Of a DNA stretch of 64,000 nt, positions 38,534 to 48,527 are shown in pieces (positions within the stretch are counted from its first letter, which is position 1; each line of letters starts with the position of its first letter). Source of the DNA: 2-12-FULL-35-23 sp965196985 (GTDB taxonomy: Bacteria > Pseudomonadota > Gammaproteobacteria > UBA12402); the NCBI GenBank assembly GCA_965196985.1, contig CBDALO010000214.1, positions 1 to 64,000 of the forward strand, written 5' to 3'. The notes beneath the pieces were generated by a model. The model worked only from the letters and a program-made list of their open reading frames with translations, was not told the DNA's origin and searched no databases. Both the position numbers and the translations under genes were made by a program.

Positions 38534-39106
38534 ATGAAAATTGGCTATGCACGAGTTTCTACCAACGATCAACATTTGCGTATGCAAGAAGATGCTTTGA
38601 AAAAAGCTGGATGTAATAAAATTTATAATGACATTGCTAGTGGGGTTAAAACAGCAAGACCCGGATTGGAAGACGCCTTAAAACAGCTGCGAGAGGGAGA
38701 TATTTTAGTTGTATGGAAATTAGATCGATTAGGCCGCTCCATTCAACACCTCATACAAACCGTTAAAAACTTAAGTAACCAACAGGTAGGTTTTAAAAGC
38801 CTGCAAGAAAATATTGATACAACCAGTAGTGGCGGCAAGCTAATCTTTCATATTTTTAGTGCCTTAGCTGAATTTGAACGTGATATTATTCAAGAGCGAA
38901 CTCAAGCAGGGCTCAAAGCGGCAAGAGCACGTGGCCGTATGGGAGGAAGACCTCCCTCTCTGAATAAAAAACAAGTGGAAAAAATGTTAGCGCGCTATCA
39001 CGAGCAAAAACTCACTGTTGCTGAAATCTGTAAAATTTTTGGGATCAGCAGACCCTCTTTTTACAATTATTTAAATAAAAGTAAGAAGGCTATTCAGCCT
39101 GCGTAA
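38534..39106 (+). CDS. tnpR: Serine resolvase of the Tn3 transposon
   Basis: 190 residues. The N-terminal catalytic domain starts MKIGYARVSTNDQ (nucleophile Ser9) and contains LVVWKLDRLGRS and FHIFSALAEFERDIIQERT. The C-terminal helix-turn-helix is LTVAEICKIFGISRPSFYNYL. It resolves cointegrates at a res site, expected in the gap between tnpA and tnpR (38341-38533). The gene is intact. Confidence 0.95.
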   Translation: MKIGYARVSTNDQHLRMQEDALKKAGCNKIYNDIASGVKTARPGLEDALKQLREGDILVVWKLDRLGRSIQHLIQTVKNLSNQQVGFKSLQENIDTTSSGGKLIFHIFSALAEFERDIIQERTQAGLKAARARGRMGGRPPSLNKKQVEKMLARYHEQKLTVAEICKIFGISRPSFYNYLNKSKKAIQPA

Positions 39107-39309
39107 TTAAAAACCATTTATCCACTAATAACCGAAAGTTATCCACAGATCTTGGCCATTTTTACACGAATATTCCTAATACCCTTATAGAGATATCAAG
39201 TTAAATGATGGTACTAAATGCCATGTTTATCCAATAGATGTTGCAGGAAAGACAACCTGTGGGTATCCGTCTTATTTCAGCATGATGCTTACATTACGCT
39301 CTCTTGATT

Positions 39310-41248
39310 TTACTGCGCCTGTGATGAGCGGATGGTAATTAATTCCGCTAGCGAAGGCATAGAATAGTTTTTTGTAATTCTGTCATATATATAATCGAAG
39401 ACATTAACTGCTAGCTTTTTACATGTCTCAGTAATTGTAACCATTGTATCCTTAGCTTTCGTTCCTTCTTCACTCATAGTATGAAGGTGTACATCGCGCA
39501 TTCTAGCCTGCTTCCGAGCCATCAACTCTGCTGGATTGTTATGTAGAGGAAGCTCTGGCTTTTCCAGCACTAACAATAGCTGCCTTTTCTTTTTTAAGGT
39601 GAGCTCAATTTGTTTATCTAGTTTCTCGTAGCCAGTGATTGTTGAGAATAACTCAGTAAACTCATTGGATAGCTTATCTATCTCATCTTGCCCTGGGTTC
39701 TTTTTATATTCAATGAGCTTATGATAATAATCCCAAAACCTATCCAAGAAGCTGTCAACAGAGTCTTGGTGCTTCTTAAAAATTGGCGTCAGCTTTTTAT
39801 AATGCCTACCCTCATGAACCCAGCACAAGGCGAGTGATTCAGTAATGAGCTTAAACTGTGGCGCATCATCGGTAATGAGTGTTTCTATCGCATAAGGACT
39901 CTTTCTATATGTTGAGATAGCTGCCGCATCAGTAATCAGCTTTCTATATTTTGGAAATTTTTTATCACCTAATACCTTATCAAGAATAACTTCCAGCTCC
40001 TTACTGTTTAAGATAGTCGATGAGTGAAATACCTTTAAGCTTTCGATTACCTTGTGGGGTAAGTTCATAGTAGCCAGTAAATTAAAAGCGGCCTCATTTA
40101 ATGTGAACCCAAAGTGGTCTTTGCTTAACATTTCAATGACGCTTAATCGACTTTTACTGGTCAGCGTAAAGTAAGCTGAATAATACTCATTACCCAATAC
40201 ATTAACATAACGGTTTTTCCCATCCTCTCTAGCGTTGGTGTCATCTAGGTGCTGGTAGTTCGTGGATTGTAAACCTGCCTTCACAACTTCTACCTTCTCG
40301 GGCTCAAGTATCGTAGGTGTTTTAATTGTGAAGCTATGGATGGTTGATTTACTAATATCTATGTTGGCGGTTTTATAAAATGTCTCAAGGCTTTCTAGCG
40401 TCATACCACCTTGAGTATTGAGGAAACTTGTCCAGCGCACGAGACAGGGAAGCGACTGTAAGGAGCGGTGTCGAGAAGCCCGCGATAGCCGGCGCTTATT
40501 TCAGCAGCCCGAAGTTGATAGCCAAAGGCCATCATGCGTAGGGATGTGAAATAAGCTATACGCCGGCGTTAAGTCATTGAGCGAGAAGTTGCGCTACGCT
40601 TTGTGTAGTGCAGCTTCGAGAGCAGGACGCTCGCGGCAGCAATTATTCGTCGCGTTAAGTTCGCGCCGATTTTTGGGGACACGATGGCCAAAAATCTTTA
40701 GTGCGAATAGCGACGCTATCGCTTTTAATAGTAGGGCCGAACTGACCCTCATAGCCATCTGGCAGAGGGGCTGTATAGTATTTGTTTTCAGAACGCGAGT
40801 AATATTGTTGGCGCAAAAAAAGCGTGTTATTAGAAGCAATTTTTATATCCTGGATAAGTGTTTTCTTAGAGCCATTTGGCACAGCATCACTGGGCAACGA
40901 ATCTGGATTAATTGTTAGTGTCACTGTATTAGAGACTTCGAGATTTTTTTTACTAGATTTTGACTTTCTAGTTTTATTGGTTTTATTTCCTTTTCTATCC
41001 TTTTCGGAGGAATGATCCTTGTCCTTGTTAGCGCGTGTTTGCTTTCTAACATTAGGCTTTCCTTGCTCACCTTTATATTTATTTAATTCGTTATTTAACG
41101 ATTGTACCTTGTCTTCTAGCTTTATGATTTTCTCAGCCTGACTTTCACATACATTGCTAAAATCTGCTTCTAGTGCTGTTGGTGTAACAGTATTATTAAA
41201 TCTCTCAATAAGATCGGCTAAAACTGATTTGTCAGGTTGTTTTTTCAT
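39310..41248 (-). pseudogene. IS66-like transposase, split by the 283-bp repeat
   Basis: N-terminal part 41248-40722 and C-terminal part 40438-39310, broken between GQFGPTIKS and WTSFLNTQGG. It is otherwise nearly identical to the intact protein at 46523-48175. Confidence 0.9.
40439..40721. repeat. 283-bp non-coding repeat, copy 2
   Basis: Same orientation and length as 37491-37773. Here it interrupts an IS66-like transposase. Only a 2-bp overlap (GC) is shared by the flanks when compared with the intact gene, so its insertion chemistry may not create a long duplication. Confidence 0.8.
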
Positions 41249-41841
41249 AGTAAGAGTATACCACGGGTTTGAAAAGGTAAATTTTCCCCACACAGTTGGC
41301 CGTACTGCTGAAATTATTTTTAAGCCATGAACCTGTTCGATGAAAAAATAATCCGAGCATACAGCGTTGTTATAGAGTGCACATCATGCTTTTATGACAC
41401 ACGATGATTCCAATATAAAATTCCCAAATTTGCACGAAAAAGCTGTCAAGAACTTTTTGAATTATTTTCAAATCATGCTGATATTGAACGGATACACCTG
41501 TGGTCTATTCTGGAAATTTAATCCAAATAATGATAAGCCAGTAATTATAAGTAACGAACGCTCTAAAATAATGGAGTTTCAGGACTTAGAAAAAGAGGAG
41601 GGAGAAGGGGACCTAAAGGCAATATGGCATCTTTATGTCACTACTGTTGACCCTGATCTTAGAAGTCGCATTTGAGACCCTAATAATAACGTATGCTGCT
41701 GTATGTGATAAAGAACCTCTAGGACAAGAATCGGCGTTCTTTATTCAAGGCTTATTTTTTCAAGCTTCATTGCTGGATAGCATACGACTATTTCTATTTA
41801 TCGCGTATCTTTACTGAAACCGTTAATGGCGTGTTTGCTGC

Positions 41842-42147
41842 TCATTGCCTATCCTTGTTTGCTTTTGTTGACCACCTTGGCTTCCACGTGTAATACCCTG
41901 CATAAAAAAAGAAAGCAGCAACCAAGAGGTATCGCCAATAACCCTGTAACGGTGTAATGAAGACATAACGGTTAATGAGAAAGAAAACAGCAACGATGAT
42001 TAACGCATACAACGCGCCTTTCGTGCCGCGCTCTTTCAAGAGGGTTGTATACCGTAAATCAGGGTAAGACTTTTTCATTAACCCGCTTGTGACTCCTATT
42101 AGGCTTAGCCATAAGATTGCTATGTAAGCAACACATGAGTAAGCCAC
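41842..42147 (-). CDS. Small membrane protein coupled to a vanished Rpn-type gene
   Basis: 101 residues with three hydrophobic segments (YIAILWLSLIGVTSGL, LYALIIVAVFFLI, YLLVAAFFFYAGYY) and a basic tail KPRWSTKANKDRQ. Its stop overlaps an ATG in ATGA. The eight codons that follow (MSSKHAIN, 41845-41822) are the N-terminus of an Rpn-type nuclease, the rest of which is lost at a breakpoint. Function unknown. Confidence 0.6.
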   Translation of the reverse strand: MAYSCVAYIAILWLSLIGVTSGLMKKSYPDLRYTTLLKERGTKGALYALIIVAVFFLINRYVFITPLQGYWRYLLVAAFFFYAGYYTWKPRWSTKANKDRQ

Positions 42148-42192
42148 TATTCTAATTGAATTACCGGACTCTCACCAGAAGAAGTTTACTCT

Positions 42193-43074
42193 CTACGTCC
42201 CGCAATAGCTACTTGTTATCCAAAGCCTTGAATGACCCAATTCAACCGACACCTGAAAACGGGCTTTGCGATCTAAAATGGCGTCCTCTCCTTTTAATGA
42301 GCTACGGCTCGGCCCACCGTTTAACGGTGATTCCCAACCGGTGAGTTCTTGATATCGCCTCTGCGCGTAAGCATGACGTAAGCCGTGTAATTTACTCAGG
42401 CGAGCCTGTTTGGCAACAGAGTAATAGCGATTTTTTTGTTGCTTATACGTTTTATCTTTGGCAATGAGTGAACCACCTTGTGCGACCTCTTTGGCGCGGT
42501 CTAGCCAGTATCGCTGCTCCTCAGTTTGAATAGGAATGTAACGCTCAACGCCACCTTTCGCCCAAGTGCGAAAAATAAAAAGCTGTGTCCCCTGATCAGC
42601 AATAGAGGGAATAATTTTCATTGACTCACCCGCTCGTAAACCAAAAACCCGCTGCAGCTCATAAGAACATAAGACCAGCTCATCATTCACAGCCTGAAAG
42701 TTTGGTGAATGAATCGCTTTGCTTTCGGTTGGAATTAACTGGCGTGAACCCACTTGGTAAAAGTCATTACTTTGCACTAAGTGATGCTTACCAAGCTGTC
42801 GACAGATAAAGCGCAAATCGGATAAGCGATTTTTAATACTCCCGACACTAATGCCTTTTTCTTGCCAATAAGTTACTAGGCAAGTGACGTGTTTTTGCTT
42901 TAACCCGCGAATGTGTTTAATTTTATAGCCTAACGCATGTAGTTCAGCAAACATTGCCTGCAAGCGTTCAGTCCGACAAATGCGAGTTGAATGTGACATT
43001 TGCTTACTGCCTTTATACTGCTTCATAAATTCAAACAGGGAATAGTTTAAGCGCCTAAGCGGTTGTAAGCTCAT
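42193..43074 (-). CDS. Tyrosine recombinase (integrase), catalytic member of a pair
   Basis: 293 residues from ATG 43074, preceded by AAGGAG inside the end of the upstream gene. The N-terminal SAM-like core-binding domain contains KHVTCLVTYWQEKGIS. The catalytic domain has Arg in FGLRAGESMK, Lys in TWAKGGVERY, HGLRHAYAQRR (H-x-x-R), GHSRLW, and Tyr in ITSSYCGT near the C-terminus. All active-site residues are present. It resembles plasmid/ICE 'integrase domain' proteins. An insertion of about 24 residues (WESPLNGGPSRSSLKGED) lies before the last motif. Confidence 0.85.
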   Translation of the reverse strand: MSLQPLRRLNYSLFEFMKQYKGSKQMSHSTRICRTERLQAMFAELHALGYKIKHIRGLKQKHVTCLVTYWQEKGISVGSIKNRLSDLRFICRQLGKHHLVQSNDFYQVGSRQLIPTESKAIHSPNFQAVNDELVLCSYELQRVFGLRAGESMKIIPSIADQGTQLFIFRTWAKGGVERYIPIQTEEQRYWLDRAKEVAQGGSLIAKDKTYKQQKNRYYSVAKQARLSKLHGLRHAYAQRRYQELTGWESPLNGGPSRSSLKGEDAILDRKARFQVSVELGHSRLWITSSYCGT

Positions 43075-43873
43075 GCAAATACTCCTTTTTAATCCGATGA
43101 GTGCTTTGACAGCCCATTTCATGACACAAGGTTTGAATAGCCTGACTACTCTCATTCTGCTGACATAAAGCTTGGTAGCGTTGTTTTGCATAATATTGGC
43201 GATAAGGCAGTTGTGGATTGAGTTTCAAGATGCCTAACTCTGCCTGATAAAGCCGATTGCAATACGTCACGAGTTCAGGCGTGAATTCCAAGGAATACCG
43301 TGCTTGTAATTCCTTACACTGTTGCAAGCAAGCCACTTGTGAATCCGTTACAATCGGAATCTGCCGCGTTTTACGGTTGTGAGCCAAGGTGCGATCAATA
43401 CATAGCAATTGATTGGTGGTTTGAATGAATGAGAGCAACACCTTAATTGCCTCGAAGCGGGTCACACCAAAGACTTGTTGTAACGTCACTAATATTTGAG
43501 TGATCGGGTGACACAACGAGGGCGTTGGCGCAACCGGTTGGGGCGTGATGTCCTCATCACGCTGGATCCCCAGTTCCGCATTGCTTGGAATGCTTACTGT
43601 TAATTTGGCTAAGGCAATAAAATGACGTAACGCACCGAGCTTATTTTTTAAGGTACTGTCGTTATTGCCCTGCTGACGATAATACCTCACCAGCTCAACA
43701 AAGTGATCTCGTGTTAAGTGATTCAAGCGGGCAGGCAGTAACCGTAATTTCGCCCAGTCAGCAAAACACTGCCGCACGATACGCCGGTGTTCTTGTCGCG
43801 TGCGATACGAGTATTGTCGATCTTGTGCCAGCACCTGCTCGACTTTTTTCAATAAACTGTGTTGACGCCCCAT
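43055..43873 (-). CDS. Tyrosine-recombinase paralogue lacking catalytic residues
   Basis: 272 residues from ATG 43873 (MGRQHSLLKKVEQVLAQD). It parallels the next gene: LQQVFGVTRFEAIK against LQRVFGLRAGESMK, RKTRQIPI against GVERYIPI, and YRQYYAKQRYQAL against LRHAYAQRRYQEL. The first Arg, the His of H-x-x-R and the late His are replaced (Thr, Leu, Cys). A Tyr aligns in IKKEYLHE. The two genes overlap by 20 bp, so they are probably translated together and may form a mixed complex. Whether it is inactive is inferred from these substitutions. Confidence 0.75.
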   Translation of the reverse strand: MGRQHSLLKKVEQVLAQDRQYSYRTRQEHRRIVRQCFADWAKLRLLPARLNHLTRDHFVELVRYYRQQGNNDSTLKNKLGALRHFIALAKLTVSIPSNAELGIQRDEDITPQPVAPTPSLCHPITQILVTLQQVFGVTRFEAIKVLLSFIQTTNQLLCIDRTLAHNRKTRQIPIVTDSQVACLQQCKELQARYSLEFTPELVTYCNRLYQAELGILKLNPQLPYRQYYAKQRYQALCQQNESSQAIQTLCHEMGCQSTHRIKKEYLHELTTA

Positions 43874-44126
43874 ACGAGGGTTTCCTTCTGTTAACGAGTC
43901 AGTGACCAGAAGGCTCGTCACGCACAACGCCCTTGAGCAACAACAACCAACCCCAAAACCCAAGGGAGTGAGTTTTACGATCAATCATGCTCAATGCCAT
44001 CAATGCCACAAGCCTTCAGCTCACTGACCAAGGGAGAGAAAGAGAATCCAGTCAATTGAGAGTAGTGCTTTGCGCTATTAGACCTAGACTTATTTGCTTA
44101 GTGCTATTAAGACCAAAAACGACACT

Positions 44127-45658
44127 GCTAGTGCGCCATCCTTTCTGTAAATTCCATTGACTTGCTGAAAATAAGCAGGCGACTCAGTCAGATTAGAAAT
44201 TCCTTTTAAGGTAAACTTAACCAAAAAAGAGGAATGACAATGAGCTGCTATAAAAATGAGAACTTAATCGAAGAAGCCATACATGTTTTAGCGATGGAGG
44301 GGTTTGAAGCTTTACCTAAGCTTGTCTCCAGGTTGATGAATGAGGCTATGTTAATAGAAAGGGAGCGCCATTTAAATGCCAGTCCTTATGAGCGAACTGG
44401 CGATAGAAACGGATATGCGAACGGCTTTAAACCAAGGTTAATTAACACAGGTCAAGGTCAGCTTGAGCTACAGATACCGCAGGTTAGAGACTCCAATGAA
44501 GCCTTCTATCCATCAGTCTTAGAGCGAGGTGTACGCTCTGATAGAGCACTTAAGCTGGCTGTCGCTGAAATGTATGTGCATGGGGTTTCCACGCGCAAAG
44601 TTGAAAAGGTGCTAAAACAACTCTGTGGAACAGATATTTCAAGCACAGAGGTAAGCCGTTGCGCTAAATTGTTGGATGAAGATTTAAAGAAATGGCGAAA
44701 TAAGCCGTTAGGAAAGATAAAATATCTTTGGCTAGATGCACGTTATGAGAAGGTGCGCACTAGCGGCACAGTACAAGACTGTGCGGTATTGATAGCCTAT
44801 GGCTTTGATGAATCAACCGGCAAGAGAACAGTGCTAGGTGTTTCTGTTGCGTTATCAGAGGCTGAGGTACATTGGCGTGATTTTCTTCAGCAGTTGGTTG
44901 AGCGAGGTATACATGGTATTGAGTTGATTACTAGCGACGCTCATACTGGCCTAAAAGCCGCTAGAAGAGCTGTGTTCCCCAGTGTTCCTTGGCAACGCTG
45001 CCAATTTCATTTGCAGCAAAATGCTCAGGCTCACATACCAAAGCGCTCAATGAAGGAACCAGTAGCTGAGGAGATTACAGCTATATTTAATGCCTCAAAC
45101 ATTCATGAGTCGGAAAGACTATTGGCTATGGCGGTAGATAAATATCAGCAAACAGCACCAGAGCTTTCTTCTTGGTTGGAAGTGAATATACCGGAGGGCT
45201 TAGTAGTGATGAACTTTGACAGGCCGCATCAAAAAAGATTAAGAACCAGTAACATAGCTGAGCGCGTAAACAGAGAGGTAAAAAGAAGGACGCATACAGT
45301 TGGAATTTTCCCTAATACTGAATCGTGCCTAAGGCTCGTATCAGCTGTTTTAGTGGAAATTGATGACCAGTGGAGCGGATCACCTAGATACTTAAGTTGA
45401 AGTGAATAATAAGGCTTCATAGGGTTTTAGGATAGATCATTCTTGTTCTTATTAACGAGATATAATTGCTATTACCTAAAAGTTAATAATTTATTTTGAG
45501 AGGAGAAAAATTTGAGGTATAAATAATTTTTTAGATTGATTAGCATAATTAATTTAAGATATTATGCGATGAGACAGGTACAATAGAGTGCCATTTAGAA
45601 TTTTAAAGGTTTTTCTAAGTACTGAAGTTGGTTTTTACAGACAAAATAACGCTCTATC
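44127..45658 (+). mobile_element. IS256-family element, complete copy
   Basis: 1532 bp with the duplication ACGACACT (44119-44126, 45659-45666), inserted in non-coding DNA upstream of the recombinase pair. Confidence 0.96.
44234..45400 (+). CDS. IS256-family transposase
   Basis: Intact 388-residue copy, no difference from the consensus of the window at the protein level. Confidence 0.96.
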   Translation: MTMSCYKNENLIEEAIHVLAMEGFEALPKLVSRLMNEAMLIERERHLNASPYERTGDRNGYANGFKPRLINTGQGQLELQIPQVRDSNEAFYPSVLERGVRSDRALKLAVAEMYVHGVSTRKVEKVLKQLCGTDISSTEVSRCAKLLDEDLKKWRNKPLGKIKYLWLDARYEKVRTSGTVQDCAVLIAYGFDESTGKRTVLGVSVALSEAEVHWRDFLQQLVERGIHGIELITSDAHTGLKAARRAVFPSVPWQRCQFHLQQNAQAHIPKRSMKEPVAEEITAIFNASNIHESERLLAMAVDKYQQTAPELSSWLEVNIPEGLVVMNFDRPHQKRLRTSNIAERVNREVKRRTHTVGIFPNTESCLRLVSAVLVEIDDQWSGSPRYLS

Positions 45659-46274
45659 ACGACACTAAGTGATGCCGCTCATCCCAGCAGGGCAAAAGGG
45701 TCTCAGACATGGCTCTACCATTTGTCAAAAACACGAACTACACAATTTTGTCTTTTCTTCTCTTTTCTTCTCTCCTCTTAATTCGTTTTATCAATATTCA
45801 TTCTTGCGAGCTGTAACCCCAACGCACAAGAACACTCAGCAAGTCACTCACAACAAAATAACGCCTTCTATTTTGAACGGTCTTGCACCTGCTATGACCT
45901 CAAACCCCTTGAGCGTATACTTCATGCTCTCTTACCCAAACAGGCGCAAGTCTGCTCTCAAACGGTTTGATGGCTAAAGCCACAACAGTAAAATCACACC
46001 TACTTTGGTGGTGTGCTAAAGAAAAGTGATCGTACTCAATGGTCGATCACAGGTGAAATCATCAAGCCCCTTCTGCGACTGCATTAGCCTTGGCGAAGGT
46101 AACAGATAATCAATGAACGTTACCTCATCAATTATCGATCTTGATGTGAAAGACTCTCAGGCCGTCATTCGTTTATGCTCAAAGAGCACTGGTTGCTTAG
46201 TCGCTCACCCGAATTTTTTGAACAATGACTTCATTGCTTCACGGTGACTCGGTCTTTCAAAAAGTCCCACTAAC
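45659..46274. other. Non-coding stretch with one perfect hairpin
   Basis: A 102-codon frame (45669-45977) has a composition unlike a protein and no start signal, so it is not called. GTGATCG and CGATCAC (46027-46051) form a 7-bp stem. A CT-rich tract lies near 45750. It may have been contiguous with 43874-44118 before the IS256 insertion. Confidence 0.5.
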
Positions 46275-48222
46275 TGTATCCGTTCAATATCAGCATGATT
46301 TGAAAATAATTCAAAAAGTTCTTGACAGCTTTTTCGTGCAAATTTGGAAATTTTATATTGGAATCATCGTGTGTCATAAAAGCATGATGTGCGCTCTATA
46401 ACAACGCTGTATGCTCGGATTATTTTTTCATCGATCAGGTTCATGGCTTAAAAATAATTTCAGCAGTACGGCCATCTGTGTGGGGAAAATTTACCTTTTC
46501 AAACCCGTGGTATACTCTTCCTATGAAAAAACAACCTGACAAATCAGTTTTAGCCGATCTCATTGAGAGATTTAATAATACTGTTACACCAACAGCACTA
46601 GAAACAGATTTTAGCAATGTATGTGAAAGTCAGGCTGAGAAAATCATAAGGCTAGAAGACAAGGTGCAATCGTTAAATAACGCATTAAATAAATATAAAG
46701 GTGAGCAAGGAAAGCCTAATGTTAGAAAGCAAACGCGCGCTAACAAGGACAAGGATCATTCCTCCGAGAAGGATAGAAAAGGAAATAAAACCAATAAAAC
46801 TAGAAAGCCAAAATCTAGTAAAAAAAATCTCGAAGTCTCTAATACAGTGACACTAACAATTAATCCAGATTCGTTGCCCAGCGATGCTGTGCCAAATGGC
46901 TCTAAGAAAACACTTATCCAGGATATAAAAATTGCTGCTAATAACACTCTTTTTTTGCGCCAACAATATTACTCCCCTTCTGAAAACAAACACTATACAG
47001 CACCTCTGCCAACTGGTTATGAGGGCCAGTTCGGCCCTACTATTAAAAGCTGGACAAGCTTCCTAAATACTCAAGGTGGTATGACGCTAGAAAGCCTTGA
47101 GACATTTTATAAAACCGCCAACATAGATATTAGTAAATCAACCATCCATAGCTTCACAATTAAAACACCTACGATACTTGAGCCCGAGAAGGTAGAAGTT
47201 GTGAAGGCAGGTTTACAATCCACGAACTACCAGCACCTAGATGACACCAACGCTAGAGAGGATGGGAAAAACCGTTATGTTAATGTATTGGGTAATGAGT
47301 ATTATTCAGCTTACTTTACGCTGACCAGTAAAAGTCGATTAAGCGTCATTGAAATGTTAAGCAAAGACCACTTTGGGTTCACATTAAATGAGGCCGCTTT
47401 TAATTTACTGGCTACTATGAATTTACCCCACAAGGTAATCGAAAGCTTAAAGGTATTTCACTCATCGACTATCTTAAACAGTAAGGAGCTGGAAGTTATT
47501 CTTGATAAGGTATTAGGTGATAAAAAATTTCCAAAATATAGAAAGCTGATTACTGATGCGGCAGCTATCTCAACATATAGAAAGAGTCCTTATGCGATAG
47601 AAACACTCATTACCGATGATGCGCCACAGTTTAAGCTCATTACTGAATCACTCGCCTTGTGCTGGGTTCATGAGGGTAGGCATTATAAAAAGCTGACGCC
47701 AATTTTTAAGAAGCACCAAGACTCTGTTGACAGCTTCTTGGATAGGTTTTGGGATTATTATCATAAGCTCATTGAATATAAAAAGAACCCAGGGCAAGAT
47801 GAGATAGATAAGCTATCCAATGAGTTTACTGAGTTATTCTCAACAATCACTGGCTACGAGAAACTAGATAAACAAATTGAGCTCACCTTAAAAAAGAAAA
47901 GGCAGCTATTGTTAGTGCTGGAAAAGCCAGAGCTTCCTCTACATAACAATCCAGCAGAGTTGATGGCTCGGAAGCAGGCTAGAATGCGCGATGTACACCT
48001 TCATACTATGAGTGAAGAAGGAACGAAAGCTAAGGATACAATGGTTACAATTACTGAGACATGTAAAAAGCTAGCAGTTAATGTCTTCGATTATATATAT
48101 GACAGAATTACAAAAAACTATTCTATGCCTTCGCTAGCGGAATTAATTACCATCCGCTCATCACAGGCGCAGTAAACTAAAGAGAGCGCAGCATGAGCAT
48201 CATGCTGAAATAAGACGGATAC
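46275..48222 (+). mobile_element. IS66-family (ISBst12-like) element, copy 2 (1948 bp)
   Basis: Ends GTATCCGTTCAATATCAG and, reversed, GTATCCGTCTTATTTCAG. The flanks do not carry a duplication, and the right flank starts inside the third copy of the three-gene transposon, so one side has recombined. Confidence 0.88.
46523..48175 (+). CDS. IS66-family transposase, single-ORF type
   Basis: 550 residues from ATG 46523; an upstream in-frame GTG at 46478 would add 15. The N-terminal coiled coil (EKIIRLEDKVQSLNNALNKY) is followed by a basic low-complexity linker and the DDE_Tnp_IS66-like catalytic region: YQHLDDTNAREDG (Asp), LITDDAPQFK (Asp) and PLHNNPAELMARKQARMRD (Glu). CWVHEGRHYKKL, typical of the family, lies between the last two. 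It is long enough and intact. No tnpA/tnpB accessory genes accompany it, as in ISBst12-type members. Confidence 0.88.
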   Translation: MKKQPDKSVLADLIERFNNTVTPTALETDFSNVCESQAEKIIRLEDKVQSLNNALNKYKGEQGKPNVRKQTRANKDKDHSSEKDRKGNKTNKTRKPKSSKKNLEVSNTVTLTINPDSLPSDAVPNGSKKTLIQDIKIAANNTLFLRQQYYSPSENKHYTAPLPTGYEGQFGPTIKSWTSFLNTQGGMTLESLETFYKTANIDISKSTIHSFTIKTPTILEPEKVEVVKAGLQSTNYQHLDDTNAREDGKNRYVNVLGNEYYSAYFTLTSKSRLSVIEMLSKDHFGFTLNEAAFNLLATMNLPHKVIESLKVFHSSTILNSKELEVILDKVLGDKKFPKYRKLITDAAAISTYRKSPYAIETLITDDAPQFKLITESLALCWVHEGRHYKKLTPIFKKHQDSVDSFLDRFWDYYHKLIEYKKNPGQDEIDKLSNEFTELFSTITGYEKLDKQIELTLKKKRQLLLVLEKPELPLHNNPAELMARKQARMRDVHLHTMSEEGTKAKDTMVTITETCKKLAVNVFDYIYDRITKNYSMPSLAELITIRSSQAQ

Positions 48223-48527
48223 TTTTAACTCTTCTTTGGCCATCGTAAATCGTTGGACCATGTATGACATCGCCATACCAAATATCACAAGCTGTGAGCG
48301 CCTCAAATGAGCGGCGCTCAATTTGGTTAGAAGGTGTGACTGTTCTTTTAGACAGGCCGTGTTTTACTAATAAGCGGTGAACTGTTGCGTGAGATAATTC
48401 ACCTCGTGCTACCTTCCCTTGAGTTTCTAAGAGTTTAATCACGGTCGGAATTGATCTTGAAGGGCTTTCCTGTTTAGTGGAAATAATTAACTCTTGTAGC
48501 TCTGGATTGATGTGACACTGGCCTTTG

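Larger units (their letters stand above)
29142..39184. mobile_element. Tn3-family transposon, complete but multiply interrupted
   Basis: Terminal inverted repeats of about 58 bp (29142-29200 and 39126-39184) begin GGGTATTAGGAATATTCGTG. Inside are tnpA (minus) and tnpR (plus), divergent as in Tn3. No 5-bp duplication flanks it (TTTAA against TTATA), so the flanks have been exchanged. It carries the three-gene transposon with IS256, an ISKra4-type element and a 283-bp repeat. Confidence 0.9.
39263..41495 (-). mobile_element. IS66-family (ISBst12-like, single ORF) element, copy 1, interrupted
   Basis: Inverted ends beginning GTATCCGT with a shared CAGCATGAT. An exact 8-bp duplication ACCTGTGG (39255-39262, 41496-41503) is typical of IS66. 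About 1950 bp after removal of the 283-bp repeat. The second copy is at 46275-48222. Confidence 0.9.
39187..41675 (+). pseudogene. Fragment of an unknown gene, cut by Tn3 and by an IS66-type element
   Basis: Pieces 39187-39262 and 41504-41675 join in frame at the duplication ACCTGTGG. They give a C-terminus containing KLNDGTKCHVYPIDVAGKTT, then CGLFWKFNPNND and ending VDPDLRSRI. The N-terminus is missing at the Tn3 end. No family recognised. The stretch 41676-41820 has no supported gene. Confidence 0.55.

Noticed and set aside
40577..40918. Frames through the 283-bp repeat
   Set aside because: They start in the repeat and run into antisense of the transposase; the two repeat copies give different continuations.
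45669..45977. 102-codon frame in the non-coding stretch after IS256
   Set aside because: No ribosome site, low-complexity composition, and no recognisable pattern.
46275..48222. Target duplication for the second IS66-like copy
   Set aside because: The flanks (CACTAACT and TTTTAACT) are only partly alike and the right flank is a truncated transposon, so recombination is more likely.
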